The notes beneath the pieces are model-generated. The model was not told where the DNA came from. It saw nothing but the letters and a program-made list of their open reading frames with translations, and searched no databases. Below are positions 41,844-50,527 of a stretch of DNA of 64,000 nt, one piece after another. Position 1 is the first letter of the stretch. Every line of letters begins with the position of its first letter. Both the position numbers and the translations under genes were made by a program. The stretch is taken from contig NZ_LYOY01000040.1 of the NCBI RefSeq assembly GCF_001653515.1, positions 1,116,001-1,180,000 of the forward strand, written 5' to 3'. Source of the DNA: Streptomyces sp. ERV7. Its GTDB lineage: Bacteria; Actinomycetota; Actinomycetes; Streptomycetales; Streptomycetaceae.

Positions 41844-42915
41844 TCGATCGGCGCGACCCGCACCGGCGCCCCCGGGTGCGGCGCGTGGATCATCTGGCCG
41901 CCGCCGATGTAGAGCCCGACGTGGCTGATGCCCGAGTAGAAGAAGACCAGATCGCCGGGTGCCAGGTTCGAGCGGGCCACGCGGGCGCCCGAGTTGATCT
42001 GTGTGTACGTGGTCCGGGGCAGGGAGACGCCGGCCGCGCCCCAGGCCGCCTGGGTCAGCCCCGAGCAGTCGAACGAGGACGGCCCGGTCGCGCCCCACAC
42101 ATACGGCTTGCCGAGCGCGGTGTAGGCGAACGCCACGGCGGCCGCCGCCCGGCCGCTGGGGGCCGGCGGCAGCCCGGCGGGGACGGCGGGCGTGCCGGGG
42201 GCCGAGGAGCGGCTGGGGCCGAGGAGCGGCTGGCGCGGCCGGGGGTGCCCGCGCCGGCCCGGGCGCCGTCCCCGCCGTCGTACTCCGCCCGCTGCTCGGC
42301 GGTCAGCTGGGCGAGCAGCGCCTGCGCCGAGTCGAGCTTCGACGTGATGGTCTCCTTCTGGTGCTTGAGCTCGGCCTGCTGTCCGCGCAGCTCGGCGAGC
42401 CTGCCGTCGGCGGCGGTGTGCAGCCGCTTCAGCTCGTCGAGCTGCTTGCGGACCCCGGCGACCGCGGTCGTGGTCCGGTCCCCGGCCCGCTCCTGGAAGG
42501 CGGCGTCGTCCAGGTACCGCTGCGGGTCGGACGACAGCATCAGCTGGAGTGCGGGGGCGACCCCGCCGGTGCGGTACTGGGCGGTGGCGATCGAGCCCAG
42601 CGCGTTGCGCGCGCTGTTGAGCCGGTCGGTCTTGCGCGCGGCCTCGTCCTGGAACGCGTCGACGGACTTCTGGGCGTCGTCCGCCTTCTCCTTGGTGCCG
42701 TTGTACGCCTCGGTGGCGACCTCCGCGTCCTGGTAGAGCCTGTCCACCTTGGCCTTGACCTGGGCCGGGGTCAGGCGGGGCTCGGCGTGTCCGGAGCCTT
42801 CGAAGGCGGTGGCGGTGGCGGCTCCGGCCAGTGCGAGGGTCGCCGCGGTGCGGGCGGCGGGGCCGGTGAGCGGGTGCTGCCTGGGCTTTCGGTGTGCAGC
42901 CACTGGGGCCTTCAC
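41807..42915 (-). pseudogene. NlpC/P60 endopeptidase gene, frameshifted by a 17-bp duplication
   Basis: The N-terminal part (signal peptide about 1-50; coiled coil LTPAQVKAKVDRLYQDAEVATEAYNG in outline) and the C-terminal NlpC/P60 domain (Cys in FDCSGLTQAAW, His in ISHVGLYIGGG, HAPHPG) are in different frames. Between them the sequence AGCCGCTCCTCGGCCCC occurs twice in tandem (42198-42231 on the plus strand). Removing one copy restores one open frame through SRSSAPGTPAVPAG. The protein would be a secreted peptidoglycan D,L-endopeptidase like the paralogue at 43631-44794. GTG 42915 with GGAAGGAC upstream is the likely start. Confidence 0.85.
42198..42231. repeat. 17-bp tandem duplication causing a frameshift
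   Basis: GGGGCCGAGGAGCGGCT at 42198-42214 and again at 42215-42231 (plus-strand reading). The unit length is not divisible by three. Confidence 0.97.
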
Positions 42916-43227
42916 GTCCTTCCGTGCACATCCGGCGACGGACCGCACAGGGGGGACGGCCCGCCGCCGGATCTCTCGGCTGGCGACCGATGACCGCCCT
43001 TGAGGGGGCGGCGATGGGGAGTCGGTCACCTGGGGGAGGACGCTAAACCTGGGTGACACGGGGGAGTGACGCAAAGCAGTGAAGTGTTCTGTTCCGGCGG
43101 TCCTGTGACCGGATGCGACCGGTCCGTCGTCGAGTGGGCCCGCTTCCCGATGCCGCTGTGACCGAGGAGCCGGACGGGACCCACCTGCCCGCCGGGCCGT
43201 GATACACGGTGGCTAGGCTCGCGAACC

Positions 43228-43581
43228 ATGGACGTACTCATCAATGTCTTCGTCGCCCTGCACATCATCGGCATCGCCTCCCTGCTGGGAGGATTCCTGA
43301 CCCAGATGAAGGCGATGGGTGCCGGGACCGCCCGCTTCGTGCCCGCGATGCTGCACGGCGCGCTGACCATGCTGGTCACCGGCGTGGCCCTGGTCGGCCT
43401 CAACCAGGCCGACGACAACTCCGTCAACACGGCCAAGATCGGTCTGAAGCTGGCGGTCCTGGTGGTCATCCTCGGTCTCGTCTATGTGAAGCGGGACGAC
43501 GAGAAGGTGGAGAAGGCGCTGTTCGGCGCGGTGGGCGGCCTGACCGTGGCGAACATCTTCATCGCGACGCTCTGGACGTGA
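43228..43581 (+). CDS. Small four-helix integral membrane protein
   Basis: 117 residues: hydrophobic segments at about 4-23, 39-57, 70-86 and 96-115. The N terminus MDVLINVFVALHIIGIASLLGG resembles DUF2269/YkvI-like small membrane proteins, but I cannot name a family with confidence. It lies alone between the two NlpC/P60 genes, transcribed away from them. Confidence 0.8.
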   Translation: MDVLINVFVALHIIGIASLLGGFLTQMKAMGAGTARFVPAMLHGALTMLVTGVALVGLNQADDNSVNTAKIGLKLAVLVVILGLVYVKRDDEKVEKALFGAVGGLTVANIFIATLWT

Positions 43582-43630
43582 GCGCGGGTGGGGGTGCGGG
43601 AGTGAGCGCGGGCGCGCACCGCGCCGGTCA

Positions 43631-44794
43631 CTACGCGGGGCGCACGCTCCCGTAGATCGGCATGTAGTAGATCGACTCCTCGCGGACGTACGCACCCGGC
43701 TTCGGCGCGTGGATCATCATCCCGTTGCCGATGTACATGCCGACATGGCTGATGTCGTCATAGAAGAAGACCAGGTCACCGGGGCGCAGATCGTCCGTGG
43801 CCACCCGGGTGCCGGTCTCGACCTGGTCCCAGGTGGTGCGCGGCAGATCGACCCCGGCGGCCTTCCACGCGGCCTGGGTGAGCCCGGAGCAGTCGTACGA
43901 GGACGGCCCGGTCGCGCCCCACACATACGGCTTGCCGATCTGGGCGCGGGCGAACGCGAGGGCCTTGGCGGCCTTGGTGGAGGAGGACGGGGCGCCGGTG
44001 CCGGTCCCCGTACCCGAGCCGGTGCCCGGATCCGGCGCGGGCTTCTTCGCGGCTTCCGCCGCCTTGGCCGCCTCGGCGGCCTTGCGGGCCGCGGCCTGCC
44101 GCGCGGCCAGCTCCGCCGCCTTCTTCCGGGCCTCTTCCTCCTTCTTCTCCTCCAGCGCCGCCAGCCGCGCCTTCTCGCGCGCGGTCAGCGTGCCCAGCAG
44201 CGTGCGCGCGGCGGCCAGCTTGGACTGCACGTCCTTCTTGCCGGCCCGCAGCGCCTCCTGCGAGGCGGTCAGCTTCTCCAGGCCCCGGGCCGCTTCCGCG
44301 CGCTTCTTCGCGATGCCCGCGCGCTGGGTCTCGAAGTCCCGCAGCGCCTGCTCCTCGCGGCCGGTGAGCTGTTTCATCAGGTGGTTGCGGTCGAAGAAGG
44401 CCTGCGGGTCGTCCGCCAGCATCAGGGTGACGGTCGAGGCCATGCCGCCGGTGCGGTACTGCTCGGCGGCGTAGCTGCCGAGGACCCGGCGGGTGTCGTT
44501 CAGCCGGGCGGTGCCCCGGGCGACCTCGTCGAGCAGACCCTCGGCCTTCTCGCGCTGGTCGTCGGTGGCCTCCTTGGCCCGGTTGTACGTCTCGGTGGCC
44601 GTGCCCGCCTGCCGGTACAGGTCGTCGACCTTGCGCTGGACCTCCTCGACCGTCGGCTCCGGCTTGCCGGGCGCCGCGCCCGCGCTCTGGGCCAGCAGGC
44701 TCACCGAGGCGAGCGCGGCCGTGGTGATGCCGACGGCGGGAGCGGCCGAACGAATACGGGTGCGCGGCTTGCGATGGGAGGGCAAGGCCGACAC
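43631..44794 (-). CDS. Secreted NlpC/P60 peptidoglycan endopeptidase
   Basis: 387 residues. Signal peptide about 1-45 (SHRKPRTRIRSAA...LASVSLLAQSAGAA), a long coiled coil with Ala/Lys/Glu-rich segments (about 50-260), and the C-terminal NlpC/P60 domain (about 270-387) with catalytic Cys in YDCSGLTQAAW and His in ISHVGMYIGNG and HAPKPGA. It cleaves D-Glu-m-Dpa type bonds in peptidoglycan stem peptides. The start GTG 44794 has GGAAGGAG directly upstream; earlier starts are not needed. It is a paralogue of the broken gene at 41807-42915; the two share a TAGCGT -10-like element upstream. Confidence 0.92.
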   Translation of the reverse strand: MSALPSHRKPRTRIRSAAPAVGITTAALASVSLLAQSAGAAPGKPEPTVEEVQRKVDDLYRQAGTATETYNRAKEATDDQREKAEGLLDEVARGTARLNDTRRVLGSYAAEQYRTGGMASTVTLMLADDPQAFFDRNHLMKQLTGREEQALRDFETQRAGIAKKRAEAARGLEKLTASQEALRAGKKDVQSKLAAARTLLGTLTAREKARLAALEEKKEEEARKKAAELAARQAAARKAAEAAKAAEAAKKPAPDPGTGSGTGTGTGAPSSSTKAAKALAFARAQIGKPYVWGATGPSSYDCSGLTQAAWKAAGVDLPRTTWDQVETGTRVATDDLRPGDLVFFYDDISHVGMYIGNGMMIHAPKPGAYVREESIYYMPIYGSVRPA

Positions 44795-44972
44795 CTCCTT
44801 CCGGATCGTTCCGGACGGGGGCGGTCCCCGGACGGGTGCGTTCCCCGGTTGAGGCGGCACGCTAGCCAACTCGCGAGGCCGCTGGGAAGGTTGATGTCCG
44901 ACAGGCCCGATACATTCCCGTGACCTTCACGCTCCGTAGCCGTTGGTTCGTCTCTGCGAAGGCGGCAGCGGG

Positions 44973-44995
44973 CTGTCAGAGCGGGGTCCTAGACT
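44973..44995 (+). promoter_or_regulatory. RecA-NDp/PafBC-type promoter of pcrA
   Basis: CTGTCAGAG (44973-44981), 8-nt spacer, TAGACT (44990-44995). The consensus is TTGTCRGTG-N8-TANNNT; 7 of 9 positions and spacing fit. The start ATG is 9 nt after the -10, so the transcript is nearly leaderless. A uvrD-type helicase is a plausible DNA-damage target. Confidence 0.65.
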
Positions 44996-45004
44996 CGGGA
45001 GACG

Positions 45005-47473
45005 ATGAGCAGCCTCTTTGACGACAGCTTCCTGGCGGACCTCCAGCCCTCCGAGGAGGAGCACCCGCCGCCGCCCGAGGACGGCCCGGTCCGGGAGGAG
45101 GTGCCGGACGACCTGTTCCAGGGCCGTTTCGACGCACTCCCGAGCCGCGACGCGTACTACCGGGACGGCGCCCCGCGCCCGGTGGTCGACCCGGCGACCC
45201 TCCTGGAGGGGCTGAACGAGAACCAGCGCGCGGCCGTGGTCCACGCGGGCTCCCCGCTGCTCATCGTGGCCGGCGCGGGCTCCGGCAAGACCCGGGTGCT
45301 CACCCACCGCATCGCCCATCTGCTGGCGACCCGCGGCGTCCACCCCGGCCAGATCCTCGCGATCACCTTCACCAACAAGGCCGCGGGCGAGATGAAGGAG
45401 CGCGTCGAGCAGCTGGTCGGCCCGCGCGCGCACGCGATGTGGGTGATGACCTTCCACAGCGCCTGTGTGCGGATCCTGCGCCGCGAGTCCAAGAAGCTCG
45501 GCTTCACCTCGTCGTTCTCGATCTACGACGCGGCCGACTCCAAGCGTCTGATGGCGCTGGTCTGCCGCGACCTCGACCTCGATCCCAAGAAGTTCCCGCC
45601 GAAGTCCTTCAGCGCCAAGATCTCGAACCTGAAGAACGAGCTGATCGACGAGGAGACCTTCGCGGGTCAGGCCGTCGACGGCTTCGAGAAGACCCTGGCG
45701 CAGGCGTACGCGATGTACCAGGCGCGGCTGCGCGAGGCCAACGCGCTGGACTTCGACGACATCATCATGACGACGGTCCACCTGCTCCAGGCGTTCCCGG
45801 ACGTCGCCGAGCACTACCGCCGCCGCTTCCGCCATGTGATGGTCGACGAGTACCAGGACACCAACCACGCCCAGTACACGCTGGTACGGGAGCTCGTCGG
45901 CCCGGCCGGGCAGGACGAGGCACCGGGCGAGCTGTGCGTGGTCGGTGACGCCGACCAGTCGATCTACGCCTTCCGGGGCGCCACGATCCGCAACATCCTC
46001 CAGTTCGAGGAGGACTACCCGGATGCGAAGACGATCATGCTGGAGCAGAACTACCGCTCCACGCAGACGATCCTCTCCGCCGCCAACGCCGTCATCGAGC
46101 GCAACGAGAGCCGCCGCCCCAAGAACCTGTGGACGGACGCGGGCGCGGGCGCGGGGATCACCGGCTATGTGGCCGACACCGAGCACGACGAGGCGCAGTT
46201 CGTCGCCGACGAGATCGACCGGCTCACCGACGCGGGCGACGCCAAGGCGGGCGACGTGGCGATCTTCTACCGGACCAACGCCCAGTCCCGTGTCTTCGAA
46301 GAGATCTTCATCCGCGTCGGCCTGCCGTACAAGGTCGTCGGCGGCGTGCGCTTCTACGAGCGCAAGGAGGTCCGCGACGTCCTCGCCTATCTGCGCGTCC
46401 TCGCGAATCCGGAGGACGTGGTCCCGCTGCGCCGGATCCTCAACGTGCCCAAGCGCGGCATCGGCGACCGCGCCGAGGCGATGATCGACGCGCTCTCGCT
46501 GCGGGAGAAGACCACCTTCCCGCAGGCGCTGCGCCGCGTCGACGAGGCGTACGGAATGGCCGCCCGCTCGGCCAACGCCGTCAAGCGCTTCAACCAGCTC
46601 ATGGACGACCTGCGCACCATCGTCGACTCGGGCGCGGGCCCCGCCGTCGTCCTTGAGGCGGTCCTGGAGCAGACCGGCTATCTGGCCGAGCTGCAGGCCT
46701 CCACCGACCCGCAGGACGAGACCCGGATCGAGAACCTCCAGGAACTCGCCGCCGTGGCCCTGGAGTTCGAGCAGGCGCGCGGCGAGGCTGAGGGGGCCGA
46801 CGGCGCCGAGGTCGCGGGCACCCCCACCCTCGCGGAGTTCCTGGAGCAGGTGGCGCTGGTCGCCGACTCCGACCAGATCCCGGACGAGGACGAGGAGGGC
46901 TCCGGCGTCATCACCCTGATGACCCTGCACACCGCCAAGGGCCTGGAGTTCCCGGTGGTGTTCCTGACCGGCATGGAGGACGGCGTCTTCCCGCACATGC
47001 GCGCGCTCGGCCAGGTCAAGGAGCTGGAGGAGGAGCGCCGGCTGGCGTACGTGGGCATCACGCGCGCCCGCGAGCGGCTGTATCTGACGCGCTCCTCGAT
47101 GCGCAGCGCCTGGGGCCAGCCCTCGTACAACCCGCCCTCCCGGTTCCTGGAGGAGATCCCGGCCCAGCACCTGGACTGGAAGCGCACCGGCCCGATGGCC
47201 GCCCCGGCCGGTCCGGTCTCGGGCAAGGGCCTGGGCGCGGGACTGTCCTCCTCGCGGTCGCGCTCGGGCCCTTCGGGCTTCGCGACGCGGCGCACCAGCG
47301 ACAAGCCGGTGATCGCGCTGACCGTCGGCGACCGCGTCACCCACGACCAGTTCGGTCTGGGCACGGTGGTGTCGGTGACAGGTTCGGGTTCGGACGCCCA
47401 GGCCACGATCGACTTCGGCGACCCGCGCCCCAAGAAGCTTCTCCTCCGGTACGCGCCGGTGGAAAAGCTCTGA
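45005..47473 (+). CDS. pcrA: ATP-dependent DNA helicase PcrA (UvrD/Rep family)
   Basis: 822 residues, superfamily 1A helicase used in nucleotide-excision repair and in clearing replication and transcription conflicts. Q motif and Walker A AGAGSGKTRVL (about 89-99), Walker B VDEYQDTN (about 281-288), motif III GDADQSIYAFRGA, motif IV EQNYRST, motif V LMTLHTAKGLEFPVVFLTG and motif VI YVGITRARERLYL are all present. The C-terminal Tudor-like RNA polymerase-interaction domain typical of actinobacterial UvrD1/PcrA is seen as VGDRVTHDQFGLGTVVSV. The ATG is preceded by a DNA-damage-type promoter (44973-44995). Confidence 0.96.
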   Translation: MSSLFDDSFLADLQPSEEEHPPPPEDGPVREEVPDDLFQGRFDALPSRDAYYRDGAPRPVVDPATLLEGLNENQRAAVVHAGSPLLIVAGAGSGKTRVLTHRIAHLLATRGVHPGQILAITFTNKAAGEMKERVEQLVGPRAHAMWVMTFHSACVRILRRESKKLGFTSSFSIYDAADSKRLMALVCRDLDLDPKKFPPKSFSAKISNLKNELIDEETFAGQAVDGFEKTLAQAYAMYQARLREANALDFDDIIMTTVHLLQAFPDVAEHYRRRFRHVMVDEYQDTNHAQYTLVRELVGPAGQDEAPGELCVVGDADQSIYAFRGATIRNILQFEEDYPDAKTIMLEQNYRSTQTILSAANAVIERNESRRPKNLWTDAGAGAGITGYVADTEHDEAQFVADEIDRLTDAGDAKAGDVAIFYRTNAQSRVFEEIFIRVGLPYKVVGGVRFYERKEVRDVLAYLRVLANPEDVVPLRRILNVPKRGIGDRAEAMIDALSLREKTTFPQALRRVDEAYGMAARSANAVKRFNQLMDDLRTIVDSGAGPAVVLEAVLEQTGYLAELQASTDPQDETRIENLQELAAVALEFEQARGEAEGADGAEVAGTPTLAEFLEQVALVADSDQIPDEDEEGSGVITLMTLHTAKGLEFPVVFLTGMEDGVFPHMRALGQVKELEEERRLAYVGITRARERLYLTRSSMRSAWGQPSYNPPSRFLEEIPAQHLDWKRTGPMAAPAGPVSGKGLGAGLSSSRSRSGPSGFATRRTSDKPVIALTVGDRVTHDQFGLGTVVSVTGSGSDAQATIDFGDPRPKKLLLRYAPVEKL

Positions 47474-47516
47474 GCGTCGCGCTTTCGGCTGCGGGCCGAT
47501 GCGGGCCGGTCGCACA

Positions 47517-47549
47517 GCTCCCCGCGTCCCTCCGAGGGGCGCGGGGAGC
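47517..47549 (+). terminator. pcrA terminator
   Basis: Stem GCTCCCCGCG / CGCGGGGAGC (47517-47526, 47540-47549) with a second inner stem CCCTC/GAGGG. Confidence 0.8.
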
Positions 47550-47575
47550 CGGGAAGCCGCAAATCGTTTCTGTGC

Positions 47576-48262
47576 CTAGGTCGGGTCGAGCCCGTGGCCG
47601 CGCAGCCACGGCAGCGGGTCTATCGGCGAGCCGCCGCCGGGGCGCACCTCGAAGTGCAGATGCGGACCGGTGGAGTTGCCGGAGTTGCCCGAGTACGCGA
47701 TGACGTCACCGGCCTTGACCGGGCCGGACCGCAGCTTGGTGCTGGAGAGGTGGCAGTACCAGGTCTCGGTGCCGTCGGCGGCCGTCACTATGGCCATGTT
47801 GCCGTAGGCGCTGTTCCACTGCGTACGGATGGTGCCGTCGATCGCGGACATCACCGGGGTGCCGTACGAGACCGGGAAGTCGATGCCGGTGTGCACCGAC
47901 ATCCAGTTGACGCCGGCCTGGCCGTAGTACGCGCTCAGGCCCCGCTGCTTGACCGGCAGCAGGAACTTGGGGCGCGCGGCCTCCTTGCGCGCGGCCGCCT
48001 CGACCTTGCGCTGCTTCTCCGCCGCCTGGCGGGCCTTGAGGTCGAGACGTTCCTGCGTCCGGCTGGCGCGGTCGGCGAAGTCGCCCGCCTCCGCGCTGAG
48101 GTTGGCGAGCTGGGTGTCCAGCTTGCTGTTGGCGGCGACCGGCTTGACCGAGGACGGGTCGGAGGCGGTGACCGCCGTGCCGCTGTCCTTGCCCTCGCCG
48201 CCGAGCCCGCTCACCGACGCGGCCGCGACCCCGGCGACGCCCATCACACACACGGACGGCAC
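47576..48262 (-). CDS. M23 (LytM) metallopeptidase, apparently missing its 5' end
   Basis: 228 residues from the GTG at 48262. The peptidase domain (about 110-225) has both zinc motifs: HTGIDFP (HxxxD) and PHLHFEV (HxH). In the same frame upstream of the GTG the DNA reads RRPAGNRSRRRSPAKRSALL, an Arg-rich stretch preceding the hydrophobic anchor LTVAVPSVCVMGVAG, but no start codon exists before the frame merges with the SWIM gene remnant near 48345. Related Streptomyces proteins have, from memory, a long Tyr-rich cytoplasmic N terminus. I conclude that the original start was deleted; the enzyme may be made from the GTG without the basic region, or not at all. Confidence 0.7.
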   Translation of the reverse strand: MPSVCVMGVAGVAAASVSGLGGEGKDSGTAVTASDPSSVKPVAANSKLDTQLANLSAEAGDFADRASRTQERLDLKARQAAEKQRKVEAAARKEAARPKFLLPVKQRGLSAYYGQAGVNWMSVHTGIDFPVSYGTPVMSAIDGTIRTQWNSAYGNMAIVTAADGTETWYCHLSSTKLRSGPVKAGDVIAYSGNSGNSTGPHLHFEVRPGGGSPIDPLPWLRGHGLDPT

Positions 48263-48345
48263 CGCGACGGTGAGCAGCGCGGACCGCTTGGCCGGGCTGC
48301 GCCGACGGCTGCGGTTTCCTGCGGGGCGGCGGGGGGAGACGGGGG

Positions 48346-49262
48346 CCGGGCGCCCGGCCCGCCGCGCCGAAGTCGAGCAGCATCGCCGAGCGGCCCGACT
48401 CCCTGCCGTGCAGCCAGATCCGGCGCGTGGTCAGCTTGGTGTCGGCCGTGTCGTACTGCGCCAGGACCTGCCATATGTCCCGCACCGACGGCCCCTGCGG
48501 CGGCGCGGGCACACCGACCCGCGCCCGGACCGTGGCGGCCAGCGGCTCCGGCAGCCCCTCGCGGCCCAGCCAGGCCCGGTCGAGCAGATGCAGCAGCGCG
48601 CACTCTTCCAGGAGCCGCACCGGCCAGCCCGGCCCGGAACCCGGTATCGCCCCCAACTCCCTTACTCTGCCCGCCAGTCCCGGCGCCTGGGCATCGACCA
48701 TGCGGGCGGCCGTCTCCTCCCACAGCCCGTACCCCGGCCGCTCGGCCGCCGCCAGGCCGCCGCGCAGCAGGTCCTCCAGGCGCTGCTCCAGCTCGCCCGC
48801 CCCGGCCGTGACCCGCTCGGCGCGCTTCTGCGCGCGGCGGCGGGCCGCCTCCGGATCGGCGGTCCTCGCCTCGGCGGGGTCCGCCGCCTCGCTCCCCTTC
48901 TTCTCCGCCCGCTCCCGCCGGCCGCGCAGCCACTCCTCGGCCCAGCCGGGCGCCTCCCCGTCCGCGACGGCCGGCACCGCGCGCTCGTCCGCCGCCCAGA
49001 GCAGCAGCAGCCCCAGCGCGTGCTTGCACGGGAACTTGCGGCTCGGGCAACTGCACTTGTATCCGAGCCCGCCCGTGTCGACCACCGTCTGGTACGGCTT
49101 GCTGCCGCTGCCCTTGCACAGGCCCCACACGCTTGAGTTGTCGCAGCCGCTCTCCGACCACGGCCCGGCCGCGCCGAGCTTGCTTCCCGCCTTGCGTGAC
49201 GAGTCGTCAGGAGCCAGGGCCAGCACCTGTTCCGCCGTCCAGCGCACCCCCTGCTGATTCAT
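48346..49262 (-). pseudogene. SWIM zinc-finger protein, 3' end lost
   Basis: The first about 305 codons encode a SWIM-domain protein: C70-x-C72-x6-C79-x-H81 (KCSCPSRKFPCKH) followed by an Arg/Glu/Ala-rich helix region and a domain reaching RSAMLLDFGAAGRAPG. Beyond about 48345 the frame enters the M23 gene out of phase and continues meaninglessly to 47706. SWIM domains bind DNA or proteins; this one is normally encoded beside the MoxR/DUF5682/VWA genes. The ATG at 49262 sits about 8 nt after a RecA-NDp -10, so it is probably leaderless. Loss of the C-terminal region probably impairs function. Confidence 0.75.
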
Positions 49263-49269
49263 GGCTCCG

Positions 49270-49292
49270 ACGGTAGATGCCCCCACTGACAA
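49270..49292 (-). promoter_or_regulatory. RecA-NDp/PafBC-type promoter of the SWIM gene
   Basis: Minus-strand TTGTCAGTG (49284-49292), 8 nt, TACCGT (49270-49275): exact fit to TTGTCRGTG-N8-TANNNT. The ATG at 49262 is only 7 nt downstream. Confidence 0.8.
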
Positions 49293-49329
49293 TCGCTGTG
49301 ACCAGCGCGTTCGCCCTCGCCGAGGTCGA

Positions 49330-49352
49330 TTGTCAGTGGCGTGGTGCACGGT
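49330..49352 (+). promoter_or_regulatory. RecA-NDp/PafBC-type promoter of the MoxR-DUF5682-VWA operon
   Basis: Plus-strand TTGTCAGTG (49330-49338), 8 nt, CACGGT (49347-49352). The -10 has C instead of T at position 1; otherwise exact. With the divergent site it forms a 13-bp perfect inverted repeat (49283-49295 / 49327-49339). Confidence 0.75.
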
Positions 49353-49390
49353 GGAGTCACATCGGGTCGACTGATCTGGAGGGGGATCCA

Positions 49391-50527
49391 ATGACCGTGT
49401 CCGCAACCCATTCCGCAGGTGCCGCGAGCGGTGTCGAGGCGGCCGCCGCCGAGGCCCTGCGCCCGCACGCCGAGCACGCGTTCGCGCACGAACTCAAGGC
49501 GCTGGCCGCCGCCGACGACCGGCCCAGGCCCGCCCGCTGGCAGCTCTCGCCGTGGGCCGTGGCCACCTATCTGCTCGGCGGCACCCTGCCCGGCGGCACG
49601 GTGATCACGCCGAAGTACGTGGGCCCCCGCCGCATCGTCGAGGTCGCCGTCACCACCCTCGCCACCGACCGGGCGCTGCTGCTGCTCGGCGTCCCCGGCA
49701 CCGCCAAGACCTGGGTGTCCGAGCACCTCGCCGCCGCCGTCAGCGGTGACTCCACCCTGCTGGTGCAGGGCACGGCCGGCACCCCGGAGGAGGCGATCCG
49801 GTACGGGTGGAACTACGCGCAACTGCTCGCGCACGGCCCCAGCCGGGACGCCCTGGTGCCCAGCCCGATCATGCGGGCCATGGCCGAGGGGATGACGGCC
49901 CGGGTCGAGGAGCTCACCCGTATCCCGGCCGACGTGCAGGACACGCTGATCACGATCCTGTCGGAGAAGACGCTGCCCATCCCCGAGTTGGGCCAGGAGA
50001 CCCAGGCCGTGCGGGGCTTCAACCTCATCGCCACGGCCAACGACCGCGACCGGGGGGTCAACGAGCTGTCGAGCGCGCTGCGCCGCCGCTTCAACACGGT
50101 GGTGCTGCCGCTTCCGGCGACCGCCGAGGAGGAGGTCGACATCGTCTCGCGCCGGGTCGACCAGCTCGGGCGCTCGCTCGACCTGCCCGCCGCGCCCGAG
50201 GGCATGGACGAGATCCGCCGGGTCGTCACCGTCTTCCGCGAGCTGCGGGACGGAGTGACGGGCGACGGCCGCACCAAGCTCAAGTCCCCCTCGGGGACGC
50301 TCTCCACGGCCGAGGCGATCTCGGTGGTGACCGGCGGCCTGGCGCTCGCCGCACACTTCGGCGACGGCGTGCTCCGCTCCGGCGACGTGGCGGCGGGCAT
50401 CCTCGGCGCGGTCGTCCGCGACCCGGCGGCGGACCGCGTCATCTGGCAGGAGTACCTGGAAACGGTGGTGCGCGAGCGCGACGGCTGGAAGGACTTCTAC
50501 CGCGCCTGCCGAGAGGTGTCGGCATGA
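49391..50527 (+). CDS. MoxR-family AAA+ ATPase
   Basis: 378 residues. Walker A GVPGTAKTW (about 101-109), Walker B and sensor region around LTRIPADVQDTLITILSEKTLP, sensor 1 FNLIATAND, and arginine finger in SSALRRRFNTVVLP. MoxR ATPases act with VWA proteins as chaperone-like machines that insert metals or remodel complexes. ATG 49391 with GGAGGGGG upstream. Overlaps the next gene by ATGA (50524-50527) as first gene of a three-gene operon from the damage-type promoter at 49330. Confidence 0.93.
   Translation: MTVSATHSAGAASGVEAAAAEALRPHAEHAFAHELKALAAADDRPRPARWQLSPWAVATYLLGGTLPGGTVITPKYVGPRRIVEVAVTTLATDRALLLLGVPGTAKTWVSEHLAAAVSGDSTLLVQGTAGTPEEAIRYGWNYAQLLAHGPSRDALVPSPIMRAMAEGMTARVEELTRIPADVQDTLITILSEKTLPIPELGQETQAVRGFNLIATANDRDRGVNELSSALRRRFNTVVLPLPATAEEEVDIVSRRVDQLGRSLDLPAAPEGMDEIRRVVTVFRELRDGVTGDGRTKLKSPSGTLSTAEAISVVTGGLALAAHFGDGVLRSGDVAAGILGAVVRDPAADRVIWQEYLETVVRERDGWKDFYRACREVSA

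Noticed and set aside
42916..43060. Possible ydaO-type c-di-AMP riboswitch upstream of the NlpC/P60 gene
   Set aside because: Position fits and a strong hairpin lies before the start, but the conserved ydaO sequence blocks are not present; I would not call it without a covariance search.
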